28,895 nt of DNA from Bordetella parapertussis (GCA_945883615.1 CAMCYB010000022.1:1-28895), one strand, 5' to 3'; positions 14,527 to 28,755 are shown, numbered from the stretch's first letter. The notes: a model not told the origin generated them from the letters alone. A program made the numbers and translations.

Positions 14527-16137
14527 TTAATACACACCGGCCAAACCATCGCGTCTGGGGTCAGAGCCACCGATATAAACCGCTTGACCGTTTCGATGAG
14601 TGTGCATGGCAATAGCCTGTGCACAACCAAAATCGATACTGTCTGAGCCTAAAACCTGTGGGTTATGACCCATCTTCTGTAAGCCCTCAACAACGTGTGC
14701 AGGCCAATGTGACTCAAGCGTGAGTTGACCATTGTCTAAAACGCGCCAACGCGGCGCATCAATCGCAGCTTGTGGGTTTAAGCCGTCAATCACGGTGCGT
14801 AGGGTTATTTGCACATGACCTTGTGCCTGCATGTTGCCACCCATCACACCAAAAGCCATGAGAGGTTGATCACCTCGGGTCATAAAGGCAGGAATGATCG
14901 TGTGCATAGGTCGCTTGCCGCCTGCCACCACATTGGGGTGGCCTGGCGTTAACTCAAAACCAAAACCACGATTTTGAAACGCAATACCGGTACCTGGCAC
15001 CACAACACCCGAACCAAAACCGTTAAAGTTTGATTGTATGTACGACACCATATTGCCTTGCGCATCAGCTGTACATAAATAAACGGTGCCACCAACCTTA
15101 GGGGAACCTGCCACAAACTGACTTGATTGATCACGATTAATTAAAGCCGCACGTTGTTTTAAGTAAGTCGGGTTAAGTAAATCATCTGCATTCATCTGCA
15201 TGTGCGCAGGCTCAGCAACATGCGCGTATAAATCGGCAAAAGCTAAACGCATCGCTTCAATTTCAAGGTGGGTGCGTAAAGCACTACCGGGTGCGGCTTG
15301 CTCATAGCCAGCCTGTTGCAAAATGCCCAGCACCATTAATGCCGCGACGCCCTGCCCGTTGGGTGGAATCTCATGAACATCTACATCATGAATACGCGTA
15401 TGAATGGGTTTGACCCATTCGCTCTTGTGTTGAGCCAAATCGGCGGCACATAAAGCGGCGCCATGTAATGCTGCGAAGGCATCAATTTTGTGCGCTAAAT
15501 CACCTTCGTAAAATGAACGACCGCGCGTAGCGGCCATGTCACGTAACGTTTGCGCTTGCTCGGCAAACGACCAGATATCGCCTGCTTGCGGCACTTTACC
15601 GCCCGGCATAAAGGCTTCCACAAAACCTGGGTGCGATTGCATGATGGGTGCAAGATTTTGCCACTGTCGAGCAATAACTGGGCTCACCGGAAAACCCTCG
15701 GTGGCATAGCGTATGGCGGCTTCAAACAAGGCCTCAAAAGGCAATTGCCCAAAACGTTCAGATAAGTCAGCCCAGGCGGCCACCTGACCCGGCACGGTAA
15801 CCGAATGCCACCCACGTTCAGGCATAGTGGTTTGACCTTTGAACCACTTAGGGCTCCAGGCTGCTGGGGCACGACCACACCCATTTAACCCATGTAGGGT
15901 TTTATTATGCCAAACCAAAGCAAAGGCATCGCCCCCTATACCATTCATGGTGGGTTCAACCACCGTTAAGGTGATGGCAGCACTCAGTGCTGCATCTATT
16001 GCATTGCCACACTTCGCTAAAGCCTCTAAACCAGCCTGCGTAGCCAGGGGTTGCGAGGTGGCCACGCAGTTGCGGCCTAGCACTGGTTTACGTTGTAAAG
16101 AAGGCGACGAGAAATATGACATAGAAGAAAAACCCAT
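14527..16137 (-). CDS. ggt: Gamma-glutamyltransferase family protein
   Basis: This is an N-terminal nucleophile hydrolase of the GGT family (536 residues), cleaved into two chains. The new N-terminus and nucleophile is Thr351 in VGGTVYLCTAD. The glycine-rich GNAIDAALSAA segment (about 44-54), NGIGGDAF (65-72), EIPPNGQG near 256-263, and the C-terminal GGSDPRRDGLAGVY are family features. There is no signal peptide, so it is probably cytosolic, unlike E. coli Ggt; such proteins may act as acylases or on other gamma-glutamyl compounds. The start is at 16137 (MGFSSM); ATG 16122 is an alternative. It lies downstream of serS on the same strand, separated by a tandem repeat. Confidence 0.9.
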   Translation of the reverse strand: MGFSSMSYFSSPSLQRKPVLGRNCVATSQPLATQAGLEALAKCGNAIDAALSAAITLTVVEPTMNGIGGDAFALVWHNKTLHGLNGCGRAPAAWSPKWFKGQTTMPERGWHSVTVPGQVAAWADLSERFGQLPFEALFEAAIRYATEGFPVSPVIARQWQNLAPIMQSHPGFVEAFMPGGKVPQAGDIWSFAEQAQTLRDMAATRGRSFYEGDLAHKIDAFAALHGAALCAADLAQHKSEWVKPIHTRIHDVDVHEIPPNGQGVAALMVLGILQQAGYEQAAPGSALRTHLEIEAMRLAFADLYAHVAEPAHMQMNADDLLNPTYLKQRAALINRDQSSQFVAGSPKVGGTVYLCTADAQGNMVSYIQSNFNGFGSGVVVPGTGIAFQNRGFGFELTPGHPNVVAGGKRPMHTIIPAFMTRGDQPLMAFGVMGGNMQAQGHVQITLRTVIDGLNPQAAIDAPRWRVLDNGQLTLESHWPAHVVEGLQKMGHNPQVLGSDSIDFGCAQAIAMHTHRNGQAVYIGGSDPRRDGLAGVY

Positions 16138-16160
16138 ACCTTAAATGACAGGGCTAAATG

Positions 16161-17584
<1,424 letters not shown>

Positions 17585-17632
17585 CTACAAGAAAAATGAT
17601 TCTATTGTAGCGACTTGACGCACCATCATGAC

Positions 17633-17791
17633 TCAGGGCACGATCGCCCAGCGAATAAGCAGACTCACAATACCCAAGGCCGCAACACTGACTGCCCAAA
17701 ACCCAACAAACCAAGCAATGCGACGCCATTTGCTGTAGGGTTTGGTTTGAGGTGCCGTCTGCGTTTGCGACATCTCAGATGGGTCAGGCAT
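17633..17791 (-). CDS. Small DUF2474 membrane protein of the bd oxidase operon (CydX-like)
   Basis: This 52-residue protein is encoded just after cydB. The sequence starts MPDPSEMSQTQT, has a basic stretch KPYSKWRRIAW, and then one transmembrane helix (FVGFWAVSVAALGIVSLLI) ending RWAIVP. The size, position and WRR..WF pattern match DUF2474, a family of single-helix proteins found next to cyanide-insensitive bd oxidase genes. CydX, which stabilises haem in E. coli bd oxidase, has a similar gene position but a different sequence. The start ATG overlaps the cydB stop by eight bases (ATGCCTGA). ATG 17773 is an alternative start. A role in assembly or stability is inferred. Confidence 0.8.
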   Translation of the reverse strand: MPDPSEMSQTQTAPQTKPYSKWRRIAWFVGFWAVSVAALGIVSLLIRWAIVP

Positions 17792-18791
17792 GGTAGCCCG
17801 ACGTTGTACCAACCTTGCCGCGGAATACCCAATAAGCGTAAGCGGTGTAAGTCAAAATCAACGGTATGAGCACAACGGTACCGACAAGCAAGAAATGAAG
17901 GCTTTCATCAGGTGCTGCAGCGTCCCATATGGTGACCGTTGGTGGCACGATGTAGGGAAAGAAACTAATGACTAAGCCAAAATATGACAGAATAAACAAA
18001 CTCACTGCTGACAGATAAGGTTGGTTAACATACCCTTTTTTAAGACCTGAGTACAGAAAATAAGCTGCTACAAACACTAAAAAGGGTACAGGCAAAACAT
18101 ACAACATGTTGGGCCAAGTATACCAACGTGACATGAATTGATCATGTAACAGCGGTGTCCACAAGCTCACAATACCAATTAAAACCAATAAGCCAAGACC
18201 CGTTAATTTTGCAAAACGATGTGCCTTTTCATAAACCTCGCCTTCAGCTTTCATAACCAACCAAGTCGAACCTAACAGCGCATAACCCACCACTAAGGCA
18301 AAACCAGTTAGCAATGAAAAAGGTGTCAACCATTCCATTGCATCGCCAGCATAAGCACGGCCTACAACCGGAACACCTTGCACCAAAGTTCCAAGCGCAA
18401 CACCTTGCGCAAAGGTTGCAACGGTTGACCCGCCCGCAAAGGCGATATCCCACAAATACTGTTTTTTGGTCTCTTTCCAGCGAAACTCAAAGGCAACACC
18501 CCGAAAGACTAGAGCGAGCAGCATAACAAAGACGGGAATATAAAGTGCTGGCATGATTAGTGCATAGGCAAGGGGGAACACCGCAAATAAACCCCCGCCC
18601 CCAAGAACCAACCACGTTTCATTGCCGTCCCATAGAGGCGCGACAGAATTCATCATTTGGTCTCGATTCGCTTCGCCTTTAACGAAGGGGAATAAAATAC
18701 CCACCCCTAAGTCAAAGCCGTCAAGAACCACGTAGGCAAGCACTGCAAAGGCAATCAAACCAGCCCAAATTAATGCGTAGTCGATGTTCAT
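17784..18791 (-). CDS. cydB: Cytochrome bd-type quinol oxidase subunit II (CioB/CydB)
   Basis: This is the inner-membrane subunit II of a bd-type terminal oxidase that oxidises quinol and reduces oxygen to water. The 335-residue protein has about eight to nine hydrophobic segments. It has the opening YVVLDGFDLGVGILFPF, then WDGNETWLVLGGGGLFAVFP, and the mid-protein FRWKETKKQ, all typical of CydB. Length is close to the CIO (cyanide-insensitive) branch. It overlaps cydA by four bases (ATGA) and the small DUF2474 gene by eight, so the three form a tight operon. Confidence 0.95.
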   Translation of the reverse strand: MNIDYALIWAGLIAFAVLAYVVLDGFDLGVGILFPFVKGEANRDQMMNSVAPLWDGNETWLVLGGGGLFAVFPLAYALIMPALYIPVFVMLLALVFRGVAFEFRWKETKKQYLWDIAFAGGSTVATFAQGVALGTLVQGVPVVGRAYAGDAMEWLTPFSLLTGFALVVGYALLGSTWLVMKAEGEVYEKAHRFAKLTGLGLLVLIGIVSLWTPLLHDQFMSRWYTWPNMLYVLPVPFLVFVAAYFLYSGLKKGYVNQPYLSAVSLFILSYFGLVISFFPYIVPPTVTIWDAAAPDESLHFLLVGTVVLIPLILTYTAYAYWVFRGKVGTTSGYHA

Positions 18792-20221
18792 GGTTTGGCC
18801 CCTGCAGTTAACGTTTTGCTAAGTTCTGGGTGCACAAAACCCGCCGCGCGCGTCGGTAGTTGTGACGACAGAACAGGCTCTAAATGCAGAGGTGGTTTTT
18901 TCATTTGTCGAAAGATGTAATGAAAACCTGCACCAAACAACGTAAAGTAAATCACTATAAATGCCACCAAACTAGTTGCCACGGCTGTTGCGCCAATCGG
19001 AGACACAGAATCAGCCGTTCGTAACAAGCCATATACTGTGTAAGGTTGGCGGCCCACTTCGGTTACGATCCAGCCTGAAATCACTGCTACAAAACCGGAT
19101 GGCCCCATAAACATAATTGCTTTTAAAAATAGCGGGGTATCGTACAAACGCTTTTTGTAGCGCAACCAAAGACTCCACATACCCATCAGTAACATCAACA
19201 TTCCAATACCAACCATCACTCTAAAAGCATAGAATGGGGGCGCCATGGGCGGCCACTCTGCTCTTGGAAACGACTCATAACCCAAAAGACCTTCAGTTGT
19301 GTTGTGATGCAAAATAATGCTACCCAAAACAGGTATTTCAATTTTGTATTCCATGATGGCTTTTTCTTGATTGGGAATACCAAACAAGACTAGACCCGCT
19401 GGTTTTTGATTTTCAAAATGCCCTTCCATGGCTGCGATCTTAATAGGTTGATGTTGCAACGTGTTCAACCCGTGTGAATCACCTGCAACGATCTGCATAG
19501 GAATTAATATTGCAATGATCCATAGGGCCATTGAAAACATTTTTTTTGTGGCTTCAATACTGAAGCCGGGCGTTAACTTGCCCGCTTTAGCTTTCAACAA
19601 GTGATATGAAGCAAGGCCTGCTATGACAAATGCTGTCGTTAAATAAGCAGCCAACATCATATGTACTAGGCGGTAAGGAAATGATGGGTTAAAGATGATC
19701 TTAAACCAATCGTCAGATACGAATTGACCCATCGCGTTCATCACATGACCATCGGGTGTTTGCATCCAGCTGTTGACAGCTAAGATCCAGAAGCCTGAGG
19801 CAAAAGTACCCAAAGCGACCATTCCAGTAGCAAAGACGTGTAATTTTTCACCCACGCGCTCACGACCAAATAGCATGACACCTAGAAAACCCGCTTCTAG
19901 GAAGAAAGCGCTCAACACTTCGTAGCCCATTAAGGGACCTAAAATGGGACCCACTTTGTCTGAGAACACGCTCCAGTTTGTACCAAACTGGTAGCTCATT
20001 ACGATGCCTGAAACCACGCCCATACCGAAAGAAAGTGCAAATATTTTCTTCCAATAATTGAATAAATCAATGTAAACCGCTTGGCGTGTATAAAGATGCG
20101 CGGCATTTAACACAAATAAATAACTGGCTAAGCCGATTGTGAATGCAGGGAAAATAATGTGAAAACCAACAGTAAATGCAAACTGTAAGCGCGCTAGGTG
20201 TAATGCGTCAAACCATTCCAT
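18788..20221 (-). CDS. cydA: Cytochrome bd-type quinol oxidase subunit I (CioA/CydA)
   Basis: This is the haem-bearing subunit I of a bd-type oxidase. From ATG 20221 it has 477 residues. Haem ligands H21 (GFHIIFPAFT), H187 (RLVHMML) and M336 (FRVMVG) are at the expected places, and the quinol loop has K261 and E266 in KIAAMEG. The Q-loop is short, as in the cyanide-insensitive (CioA) branch; E. coli CydA is about 45 residues longer. GRQPY replaces the common GRQPW. The start at 20221 has GAGG eight bases upstream and begins MEWFDALHLARLQF; the frame upstream to 20356 adds a Cys-rich stretch that does not match the family. The 265 bases before it hold no other gene. Confidence 0.95.
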   Translation of the reverse strand: MEWFDALHLARLQFAFTVGFHIIFPAFTIGLASYLFVLNAAHLYTRQAVYIDLFNYWKKIFALSFGMGVVSGIVMSYQFGTNWSVFSDKVGPILGPLMGYEVLSAFFLEAGFLGVMLFGRERVGEKLHVFATGMVALGTFASGFWILAVNSWMQTPDGHVMNAMGQFVSDDWFKIIFNPSFPYRLVHMMLAAYLTTAFVIAGLASYHLLKAKAGKLTPGFSIEATKKMFSMALWIIAILIPMQIVAGDSHGLNTLQHQPIKIAAMEGHFENQKPAGLVLFGIPNQEKAIMEYKIEIPVLGSIILHHNTTEGLLGYESFPRAEWPPMAPPFYAFRVMVGIGMLMLLMGMWSLWLRYKKRLYDTPLFLKAIMFMGPSGFVAVISGWIVTEVGRQPYTVYGLLRTADSVSPIGATAVATSLVAFIVIYFTLFGAGFHYIFRQMKKPPLHLEPVLSSQLPTRAAGFVHPELSKTLTAGAKP

Positions 20222-20368
20222 TTGGAAGACCTCAATGTAAAAAATTTTGTAAACACAATTAAAGCATGACCAACGGTTGTTAAATATTAAAGTTTGATTG
20301 CAGAAAAATATTAAACATAAGCAGAGGGTGAACCTCAAGCACAAGCGAAAGCTCAATCAAGCCCAGAC

Positions 20369-20374
20369 ATTATA
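20369..20374 (-). promoter_or_regulatory. Candidate -10 box upstream of cydA
   Basis: In the AT-rich gap between rarA and cydA the minus strand reads TATAAT, about 150 bases before the cydA start. A TTGGAA further upstream could be the -35 only with a shifted -10, so the pairing is poor. No clear FNR/ANR box (TTGAT-N4-ATCAA) was seen in the gap. Confidence 0.35.
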
Positions 20375-20486
20375 TATTAATATAAATCTTTAGACTCTTC
20401 CAACAGTCATACATTCGTTTTAATGCAGTTTAAACTTCTTATTTTATTAGCAATATTATGAATAAAACCACAAAACATTTTAAAAG

Positions 20487-21788
20487 TTAGGTCTTTGTTT
20501 TTGCTCTCGCAGCTTCGTCAAGTTGACGCAAAAAAGCCATTTTTTCTGCAATTTTGATTTCGAGACCACGTGATGTAGGCTGATACCAGCTAGGTTCGCT
20601 CATATGAGTAGGTAAATAACACTCACCGGCCGCGTAGGCATGTGGCTCATTGTGAGCATAACGGTATTCGTGACCATGCCCCAGTGACTTCATCAGTTTG
20701 GTCGGTGCATTGCGTAAGTGCATGGGCACCTCACGCGATTGATCTTTTTTAACAAACGCCATCGCTTGATTAAACGCGTTGTAACCTGCGTTACTCTTAG
20801 CGGCAATAGCAAGATAGATAACCGCTTGACCTAAAGCCAACTCACCCTCTGGGGAACCTAAACGCTCGAAGGTTGCGGCAGCCTCGTTGGCAATTTGTAA
20901 CGCTCTGGGGTCAGCCAGACCAATATCTTCCCACGCCATACGAATAATACGACGTGACAAATATTTAGCATCAGCACCGCCATCAAGCATTCGTGTTAAC
21001 CAATATAAGGCGGCATCAGGGTTCGAGCCCCGCACAGATTTATGTAGGGCTGAAATTTGATCGTAAAAATTATCGCCCCCTTTGTCAAAACGTCTTGCAT
21101 TTAAACTTAATGCTTGCTCTAAAAATACAGAATCAATTTTTATTAAACCAACCGCACTGGCTGCACTATTGATTTGCTCAAGTAGGTTTAATAAGCGTCT
21201 GGCGTCACCGTCAGCGTACCCCACTAGGGTGTCAATTGCAGCGGCATCGAACACTAAATCTGGCAACGCTTTTTGTAAGGCAACATGCGCAAGTTGTTTA
21301 AGCTCGCCTTCGCTTAACGCATGCAACACATACACTTGCGCACGCGACAGCAATGCTGAGTTCACTTCGAATGATGGGTTTTCAGTCGTCGCCCCAATTA
21401 AGGTCACAAGTCCCGATTCGGCATAGGGTAGTAAAGCATCTTGTTGCGCCTTATTAAAACGATGAATTTCATCAATAAATAATATCGTTTGGCTACCCAG
21501 AGCAAGATAAATTTGTGCTTGATCCATAGCAGCACGAATATCTTTAACGCCCGAAAACACTGCCGATAATGCAATAAATTTGCAATCAAACGCCTGTGCG
21601 GTCAGACGTGCCAAAGTCGTTTTACCCACCCCTGGTGGGCCCCACAAAATCATTGAATGTGGCTTACCCGACTCAAAAGCCAAACGTAAAGGTTTACCGG
21701 CCCCCAACAAATGTGATTGACCGATTACGTCGTCTAAAGACCGAGGTCTTAAGGCTTCAGCCAATGGCGGGGTGGGGGTGTGTTGCAC
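20487..21788 (-). CDS. rarA: Replication-associated recombination protein RarA (MgsA)
   Basis: This AAA+ ATPase of the RarA/MgsA/WRNIP1 family acts at stalled replication forks. The 433-residue protein has LAEALRPRSLDDVIGQ at the N-terminus, a Walker A motif GPPGVGKT at about 51-58, Walker B LFIDEIHRF at about 103-111, the sensor-1 phrase IGATTENPSFE, and the C-terminal domain with RIIRMAWEDIGLADP and the NAPTKLMKSLGHG phrase that marks this family. Length is normal. It follows lolA by 30 bases on the same strand, the usual ftsK-lolA-rarA order in betaproteobacteria. Confidence 0.95.
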   Translation of the reverse strand: MQHTPTPPLAEALRPRSLDDVIGQSHLLGAGKPLRLAFESGKPHSMILWGPPGVGKTTLARLTAQAFDCKFIALSAVFSGVKDIRAAMDQAQIYLALGSQTILFIDEIHRFNKAQQDALLPYAESGLVTLIGATTENPSFEVNSALLSRAQVYVLHALSEGELKQLAHVALQKALPDLVFDAAAIDTLVGYADGDARRLLNLLEQINSAASAVGLIKIDSVFLEQALSLNARRFDKGGDNFYDQISALHKSVRGSNPDAALYWLTRMLDGGADAKYLSRRIIRMAWEDIGLADPRALQIANEAAATFERLGSPEGELALGQAVIYLAIAAKSNAGYNAFNQAMAFVKKDQSREVPMHLRNAPTKLMKSLGHGHEYRYAHNEPHAYAAGECYLPTHMSEPSWYQPTSRGLEIKIAEKMAFLRQLDEAARAKTKT

Positions 21789-21818
21789 AGTAAATTTGTA
21801 CCGTTTAAAGTGAAATTT

Positions 21819-22492
21819 TTATTTCAACCGCACCAAATCTGTTTCAGGCGGCAACTTAAATGTAAAAGTGTCGGCCGGTAAGCTTAATTTTGGGGTCAAC
21901 GCAGTGATATCAACTTGAGTGATCTGACCAAAACCGTCTTTCAAAAGCAACTTGACAGGCAAACCGTCGCGCAACCCCATGTCAATTTGTCGCAAACCTG
22001 AATCAGGTTGTTTCGGTATCGCCCTTAACCAAGCCAAACCATCTTGATCAGGCAAGGGTGACAACGTAAATAAATCGTCAATTTGACCATTACCAAACAA
22101 AACGGCAGCGGGTGAATCACCTAAAGATTGACCAACAGAGCGAACCGTCACCTGACTTAAATCAGGGTCATACTGATACAAATCTTTGCCGTCTGTCAGT
22201 ATCAGCTGACGATAAGGTTGCGTGATTTGCCAGCTAAAGCGACCAGGGCGCTCAAATACAAAAGTACCTTTTTGATCAGGCGCAGTTTGCCCTTGTGCAC
22301 CCAGGGTTCGCTGCGTAAAGGCACCCTCAGCTGCTTTAACCTGAACACCGAATGATTTCAGCTGTTCAACGCCTGACGGTGCAGCAAAAACAAGGTTTCC
22401 CGAACACACCAACGCGCATGCAAGTAGCCTGCGCAAACCCACAACACGCACGAAGCGCATGGGGCGCATGAACTCAACTGTTTTAAGTATCA

Positions 22493-22496
<4 letters not shown>
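21819..22496 (-). CDS. lolA: Outer-membrane lipoprotein carrier protein LolA
   Basis: This is the periplasmic chaperone that takes lipoproteins from LolCDE and hands them to LolB. The 225-residue precursor has a long, basic signal region ([20 protein letters not shown]) followed by the LolA pattern: AEGAFTQRT, then [40 protein letters not shown]. The central phrase and the conserved Arg-Trp region line a hydrophobic groove in known LolA. ATG 22496 overlaps the ftsK stop by four bases; starts at M10 or M13 would give a shorter, more usual signal peptide. Confidence 0.93.
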
Positions 22497-25882
<3,386 letters not shown>

Positions 25883-25966
25883 ACCCACTTCGCCCACCCC
25901 ACCCTCAGCGGGTATAGAGCCTGACGACAAAAAGTTGTTGGCTCATGCCTTGCAGGGGGAATCCCT

Positions 25967-26464
25967 TTGGTCGGTCATAATCATAGGCGGACGATAACGC
26001 CGACACGCCCACTTAGCAGTGCACAACAGCAACGCAAGCGTGAAGCCGCTCAACATCAAACAAACCTGAACGCTAATTTATTCAATATCTCTGATGGCCA
26101 TTTGTCGCCCGATGACGCACCACCTGTCACCCAATATTCCACCTCTGGTGTGTCAACGGTCACGTTACGAAAGTTAAAACGTGGTTTTTGGCCTGTTGCG
26201 GCCAGCCTTGACCTTCATGGCATGACCGTTGATACCGCGCGCACGCGCTTGTCGATGTTTATTCAACAGGCTCAGCAACAAAATATGCGTTGTGTCAGGG
26301 TTGTACATGGCCAAGGTTTGGGTTCAGTTTTAGGCCATGGCAGACTTAAACACCATAGTCGTCATTGGCTCGCCCAAATGGCTGGGGTCAATGCATTCGT
26401 TGAAGCCCCTAACGCACACGGTGGAGCGGGCGCAGTGTTAGTTTTGTTGAGTACAGCAGGCTAA
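25967..26464 (+). CDS. Smr-domain protein (possibly frameshifted at its 5' end)
   Basis: The 165-residue frame ends in a Smr (small MutS-related) domain, a DNA or RNA nuclease-type fold. It has LDLHGMTVDTARTRL at about 81-95, VRVVHGQGLGS at about 109-119, and ANFVEAP-like and GGAGAVLVLL endings typical of the SmrA/SmrB group. TTG 25967 has AGGGGGA six bases upstream and may be the true start. Alternatively, an ATG at 25866 in another frame opens [10 protein letters not shown] and runs to 25995; its segment DDKKLLAHALQGESL resembles the region before the HN-R motif of other Smr proteins. A one-base shift near 25965-25970 would join the two. The conserved HNHRRT phrase lies at the start of the downstream frame. 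Confidence 0.7.
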   Translation: MVGHNHRRTITPTRPLSSAQQQRKREAAQHQTNLNANLFNISDGHLSPDDAPPVTQYSTSGVSTVTLRKLKRGFWPVAASLDLHGMTVDTARTRLSMFIQQAQQQNMRCVRVVHGQGLGSVLGHGRLKHHSRHWLAQMAGVNAFVEAPNAHGGAGAVLVLLSTAG

Positions 26465-26473
26465 AAGTCTAAA

Positions 26474-28594
26474 TTAGCCTCTTAAACTTTTCACCATAGC
26501 CTGACAATCGTGATCTGGCTTTGGCGTGCACAAAGAAACAACCACCATAACGGCCAATGCCACAGGTAAACCAAACACCCCCGCAGCATTTGGTGCTATG
26601 CCCCACCATAGATTGATCGGTTCGCTGTAGGGCACACCAAATAAAATATCTCGCAGCCAAGGTTGCGTTGTACCCATGTAACCTAAAGTAACCGCCAACC
26701 CAGCTACCATGCCGGCACTCACACCCCAACGATTGTTACGCGCCCAAAAAATACCCAAAACCAAAGCTGGAAAAAAAGACGCCGCGGCAAATGAAAAAGC
26801 AGCTGTCACCATAAATAAAATATCAGCTGGCATGCGCGTGGCAACCCAGGCAGCTGACATCGCCACAAGCAATAAAAAAACTTTAGAAATAATGACCTGT
26901 CGATGCGCTAAAACATTGGGTGCACGCCATTTAAGTTTCAAATCGAACGACAAGGCATTTGATAAGGTCAACAATAAACCATCTGCTGTTGATAGCGCTG
27001 CAGCCATGGCACCAGCCGCAACCAGACCCGACACCACAAAGGGCAAACCCCCGATTTCAGGGCCTGCCAAAACCACCATATCGTTTCCGAGATGAATCTC
27101 AGCCAATTGCACAATACCATCAGCGTTGATATCGGTGATGTCGACTAAAGCACGATCAAGTGCTGCCCAAGAATTTACCCAGTCAGGTAGCGCGCTATAC
27201 GACAAACCCACGACATTTTGATAAATCTCATTTTTAACGAAAATCGCCAAAGTAGGCGCCAAAAAATACAATAATAAGATAAAAAGTAATGACCAAAAAA
27301 CAGATCGCCGTGCATCACTCACAGTGGGCGTTGTCATAGATCGCGCCAAAATATGAGGCAAACCAGCCGTGCCGCACATGAGGCAAAACATCAAGGCGAT
27401 AAAGTTAAGTTGGCTGTTTGTTTCATCAATTTCATAGGTCTTAGGTAACACCCCACTCATCTCATTTTGCTGGAATGATGAAAAGGGTTGTGCGTGGGGC
27501 TTTAAAGGTAAGGCCCTCAAGGCAAAAGCATCACGCGCTCGAGCCCATTCGGCATGCGCAGCGCGAACAGATTCAGGGTAGTTGGCCAAAGCACGCTCAA
27601 TTTTACGAATTTCAAACATGGAAGCTGATTGAGAACGAGACTGCATTAAACGCTCTCTCAACGCCTCTCGTTCATCAACCCAAGAGCCAGGCAAAGCATC
27701 AATTTGTTTTTGCATGGTGAGTGCTTTGGCTTGCCAAAATTGTCGCACTAAGGCCTCAGCAGGGTCAGCAGCTAAGGAATTTTCTCTCTCGGTGAGTTGT
27801 TGCAAGGAAGAACTCGCTGCCATATGAGGCACCGGTTGATCAGCTTGTTTGGCAGCTAACCAAACAACCGGTACTAGATAAGCGATCAACAAAATAATAT
27901 ATTGACCCACCTGAGTCCAAGTGACTGCACGCATACCGCCAAGAAATGAACAGACCAACATACTGCCCAACGCAATAAAGACACCTAAATCAAACGATAT
28001 ACCCGTCAGGTGAGACGTGATAAGACCGACACCGTAAATCTGTGCAACCAGATAAGAAAATGAGCACGCCACAGCACACACGACGCCAAGTCGACGCGGC
28101 ATCTCACCGCCATAACGAGCCGATAAAAATTCGGGAATGGTGTAACCACCAAAACGTCTCAGATAGGGGGCTAGGAACAACGCTAATAAAACGTAGCCGC
28201 CCGTCCACCCTAAAACAAAAGCAAGACCGTCAAAACCTTTTAAATAAAGGGTACCAGCAAGGCCAATAAAAGAGGCAACCGACATCCAGTCTGCTGCTGT
28301 AGCCATACCGTTATAAATCGCCGGTACACGTCGACCTGCAACGTAATATTCGATGGGGTCTGAGGTGCGACAGACGATACCAATTGCAGCGTACAACACG
28401 ACCGTTACAAATAAAAATATATAGCCAATACGTTCTCGCGACATGCCCAGTACTTCAAAGCTGGCCAACACCACGATTAAACAAATAAAAATTAAAGCGT
28501 AGATAAAATAAGCACGACGGATCGATGACCGGAAGGAGTCGAATTTAAAAGATTGATCGTTGTTATCTACAACGTCAATTTCACCATCGCGCAT
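26474..28594 (-). CDS. Large sodium:solute symporter (SSS family, VC_2705-type)
   Basis: This is a membrane carrier of the SSS family (706 residues), related to acetate permease ActP and to the group that is paired with small DUF4212 proteins. It has the phrases DWMSVASFIGLAGTLYLKG and GGYTIPEFLSARYGG, then PHILARSMTT and AALSTADGLLLTLSNALSFD, typical of SSS carriers. Residues about 250-390 form a hydrophilic insert with charged helical stretches, placed between membrane segments. ATG 28594 overlaps the stop of the DUF4212-like gene by one base (TGATG). An open frame to 28627 exists but would overlap that gene. Substrate is probably a small carboxylate, by family only. Confidence 0.85.
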   Translation of the reverse strand: MRDGEIDVVDNNDQSFKFDSFRSSIRRAYFIYALIFICLIVVLASFEVLGMSRERIGYIFLFVTVVLYAAIGIVCRTSDPIEYYVAGRRVPAIYNGMATAADWMSVASFIGLAGTLYLKGFDGLAFVLGWTGGYVLLALFLAPYLRRFGGYTIPEFLSARYGGEMPRRLGVVCAVACSFSYLVAQIYGVGLITSHLTGISFDLGVFIALGSMLVCSFLGGMRAVTWTQVGQYIILLIAYLVPVVWLAAKQADQPVPHMAASSSLQQLTERENSLAADPAEALVRQFWQAKALTMQKQIDALPGSWVDEREALRERLMQSRSQSASMFEIRKIERALANYPESVRAAHAEWARARDAFALRALPLKPHAQPFSSFQQNEMSGVLPKTYEIDETNSQLNFIALMFCLMCGTAGLPHILARSMTTPTVSDARRSVFWSLLFILLLYFLAPTLAIFVKNEIYQNVVGLSYSALPDWVNSWAALDRALVDITDINADGIVQLAEIHLGNDMVVLAGPEIGGLPFVVSGLVAAGAMAAALSTADGLLLTLSNALSFDLKLKWRAPNVLAHRQVIISKVFLLLVAMSAAWVATRMPADILFMVTAAFSFAAASFFPALVLGIFWARNNRWGVSAGMVAGLAVTLGYMGTTQPWLRDILFGVPYSEPINLWWGIAPNAAGVFGLPVALAVMVVVSLCTPKPDHDCQAMVKSLRG

Positions 28595-28755
28595 CACTGG
28601 GCTCGCTCGCGAACGTCCATCACCCAAGCATAAAAAGCGATTATCAGCAGATAGAGAAGGGGCAAACCGAATGCCACAATTAAAAAAAGAGCTGGCCAGC
28701 CAAACAGCACATAGGTCGCTAAATTTTTGGCAAAGATCAAGGGCAATACCCCCTC
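28594..28755 (-). pseudogene. DUF4212-like small symporter partner, 5' end lost at an insertion sequence
   Basis: The frame before the symporter ends in TGA at 28594-28596 and reads IFAKNLATYVLFGWP, then ALFLIVAFGLPLLYLLIIAFYAWVMD in two parts. This matches the second half of DUF4212 proteins (FGWP motif followed by a helix and YAxxMN). A complete DUF4212 protein has about 80-90 residues and two helices; here the first helix is missing. The reading frame can be followed upstream only to about 28755-28761, where an insertion-sequence-like end begins. GTG 28761, TTG 28746 or TTG 28740 could still start a stub of 48-55 residues, and GAGGGGG lies before the TTGs. I infer disruption by insertion; the coupled symporter may still be expressed. 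Confidence 0.65.

Noticed and set aside
20222..20356. N-terminal extension of cydA by 45 residues
   Set aside because: The added stretch is Cys-rich and unlike CydA; ATG 20221 has a proper ribosome site and gives the usual CydA N-terminus.
20222..20486. FNR/ANR-type box before cydA
   Set aside because: TTGAT occurs near 20291 (plus) and 20358 (minus), but neither is followed by a matching ATCAA at the right distance.
26709..27095. A 128-residue open frame on the plus strand inside the symporter gene
   Set aside because: It is antisense to a well-supported SSS coding region and is rich in Ala, Lys and Thr, as expected from reading the other strand of membrane-protein codons.
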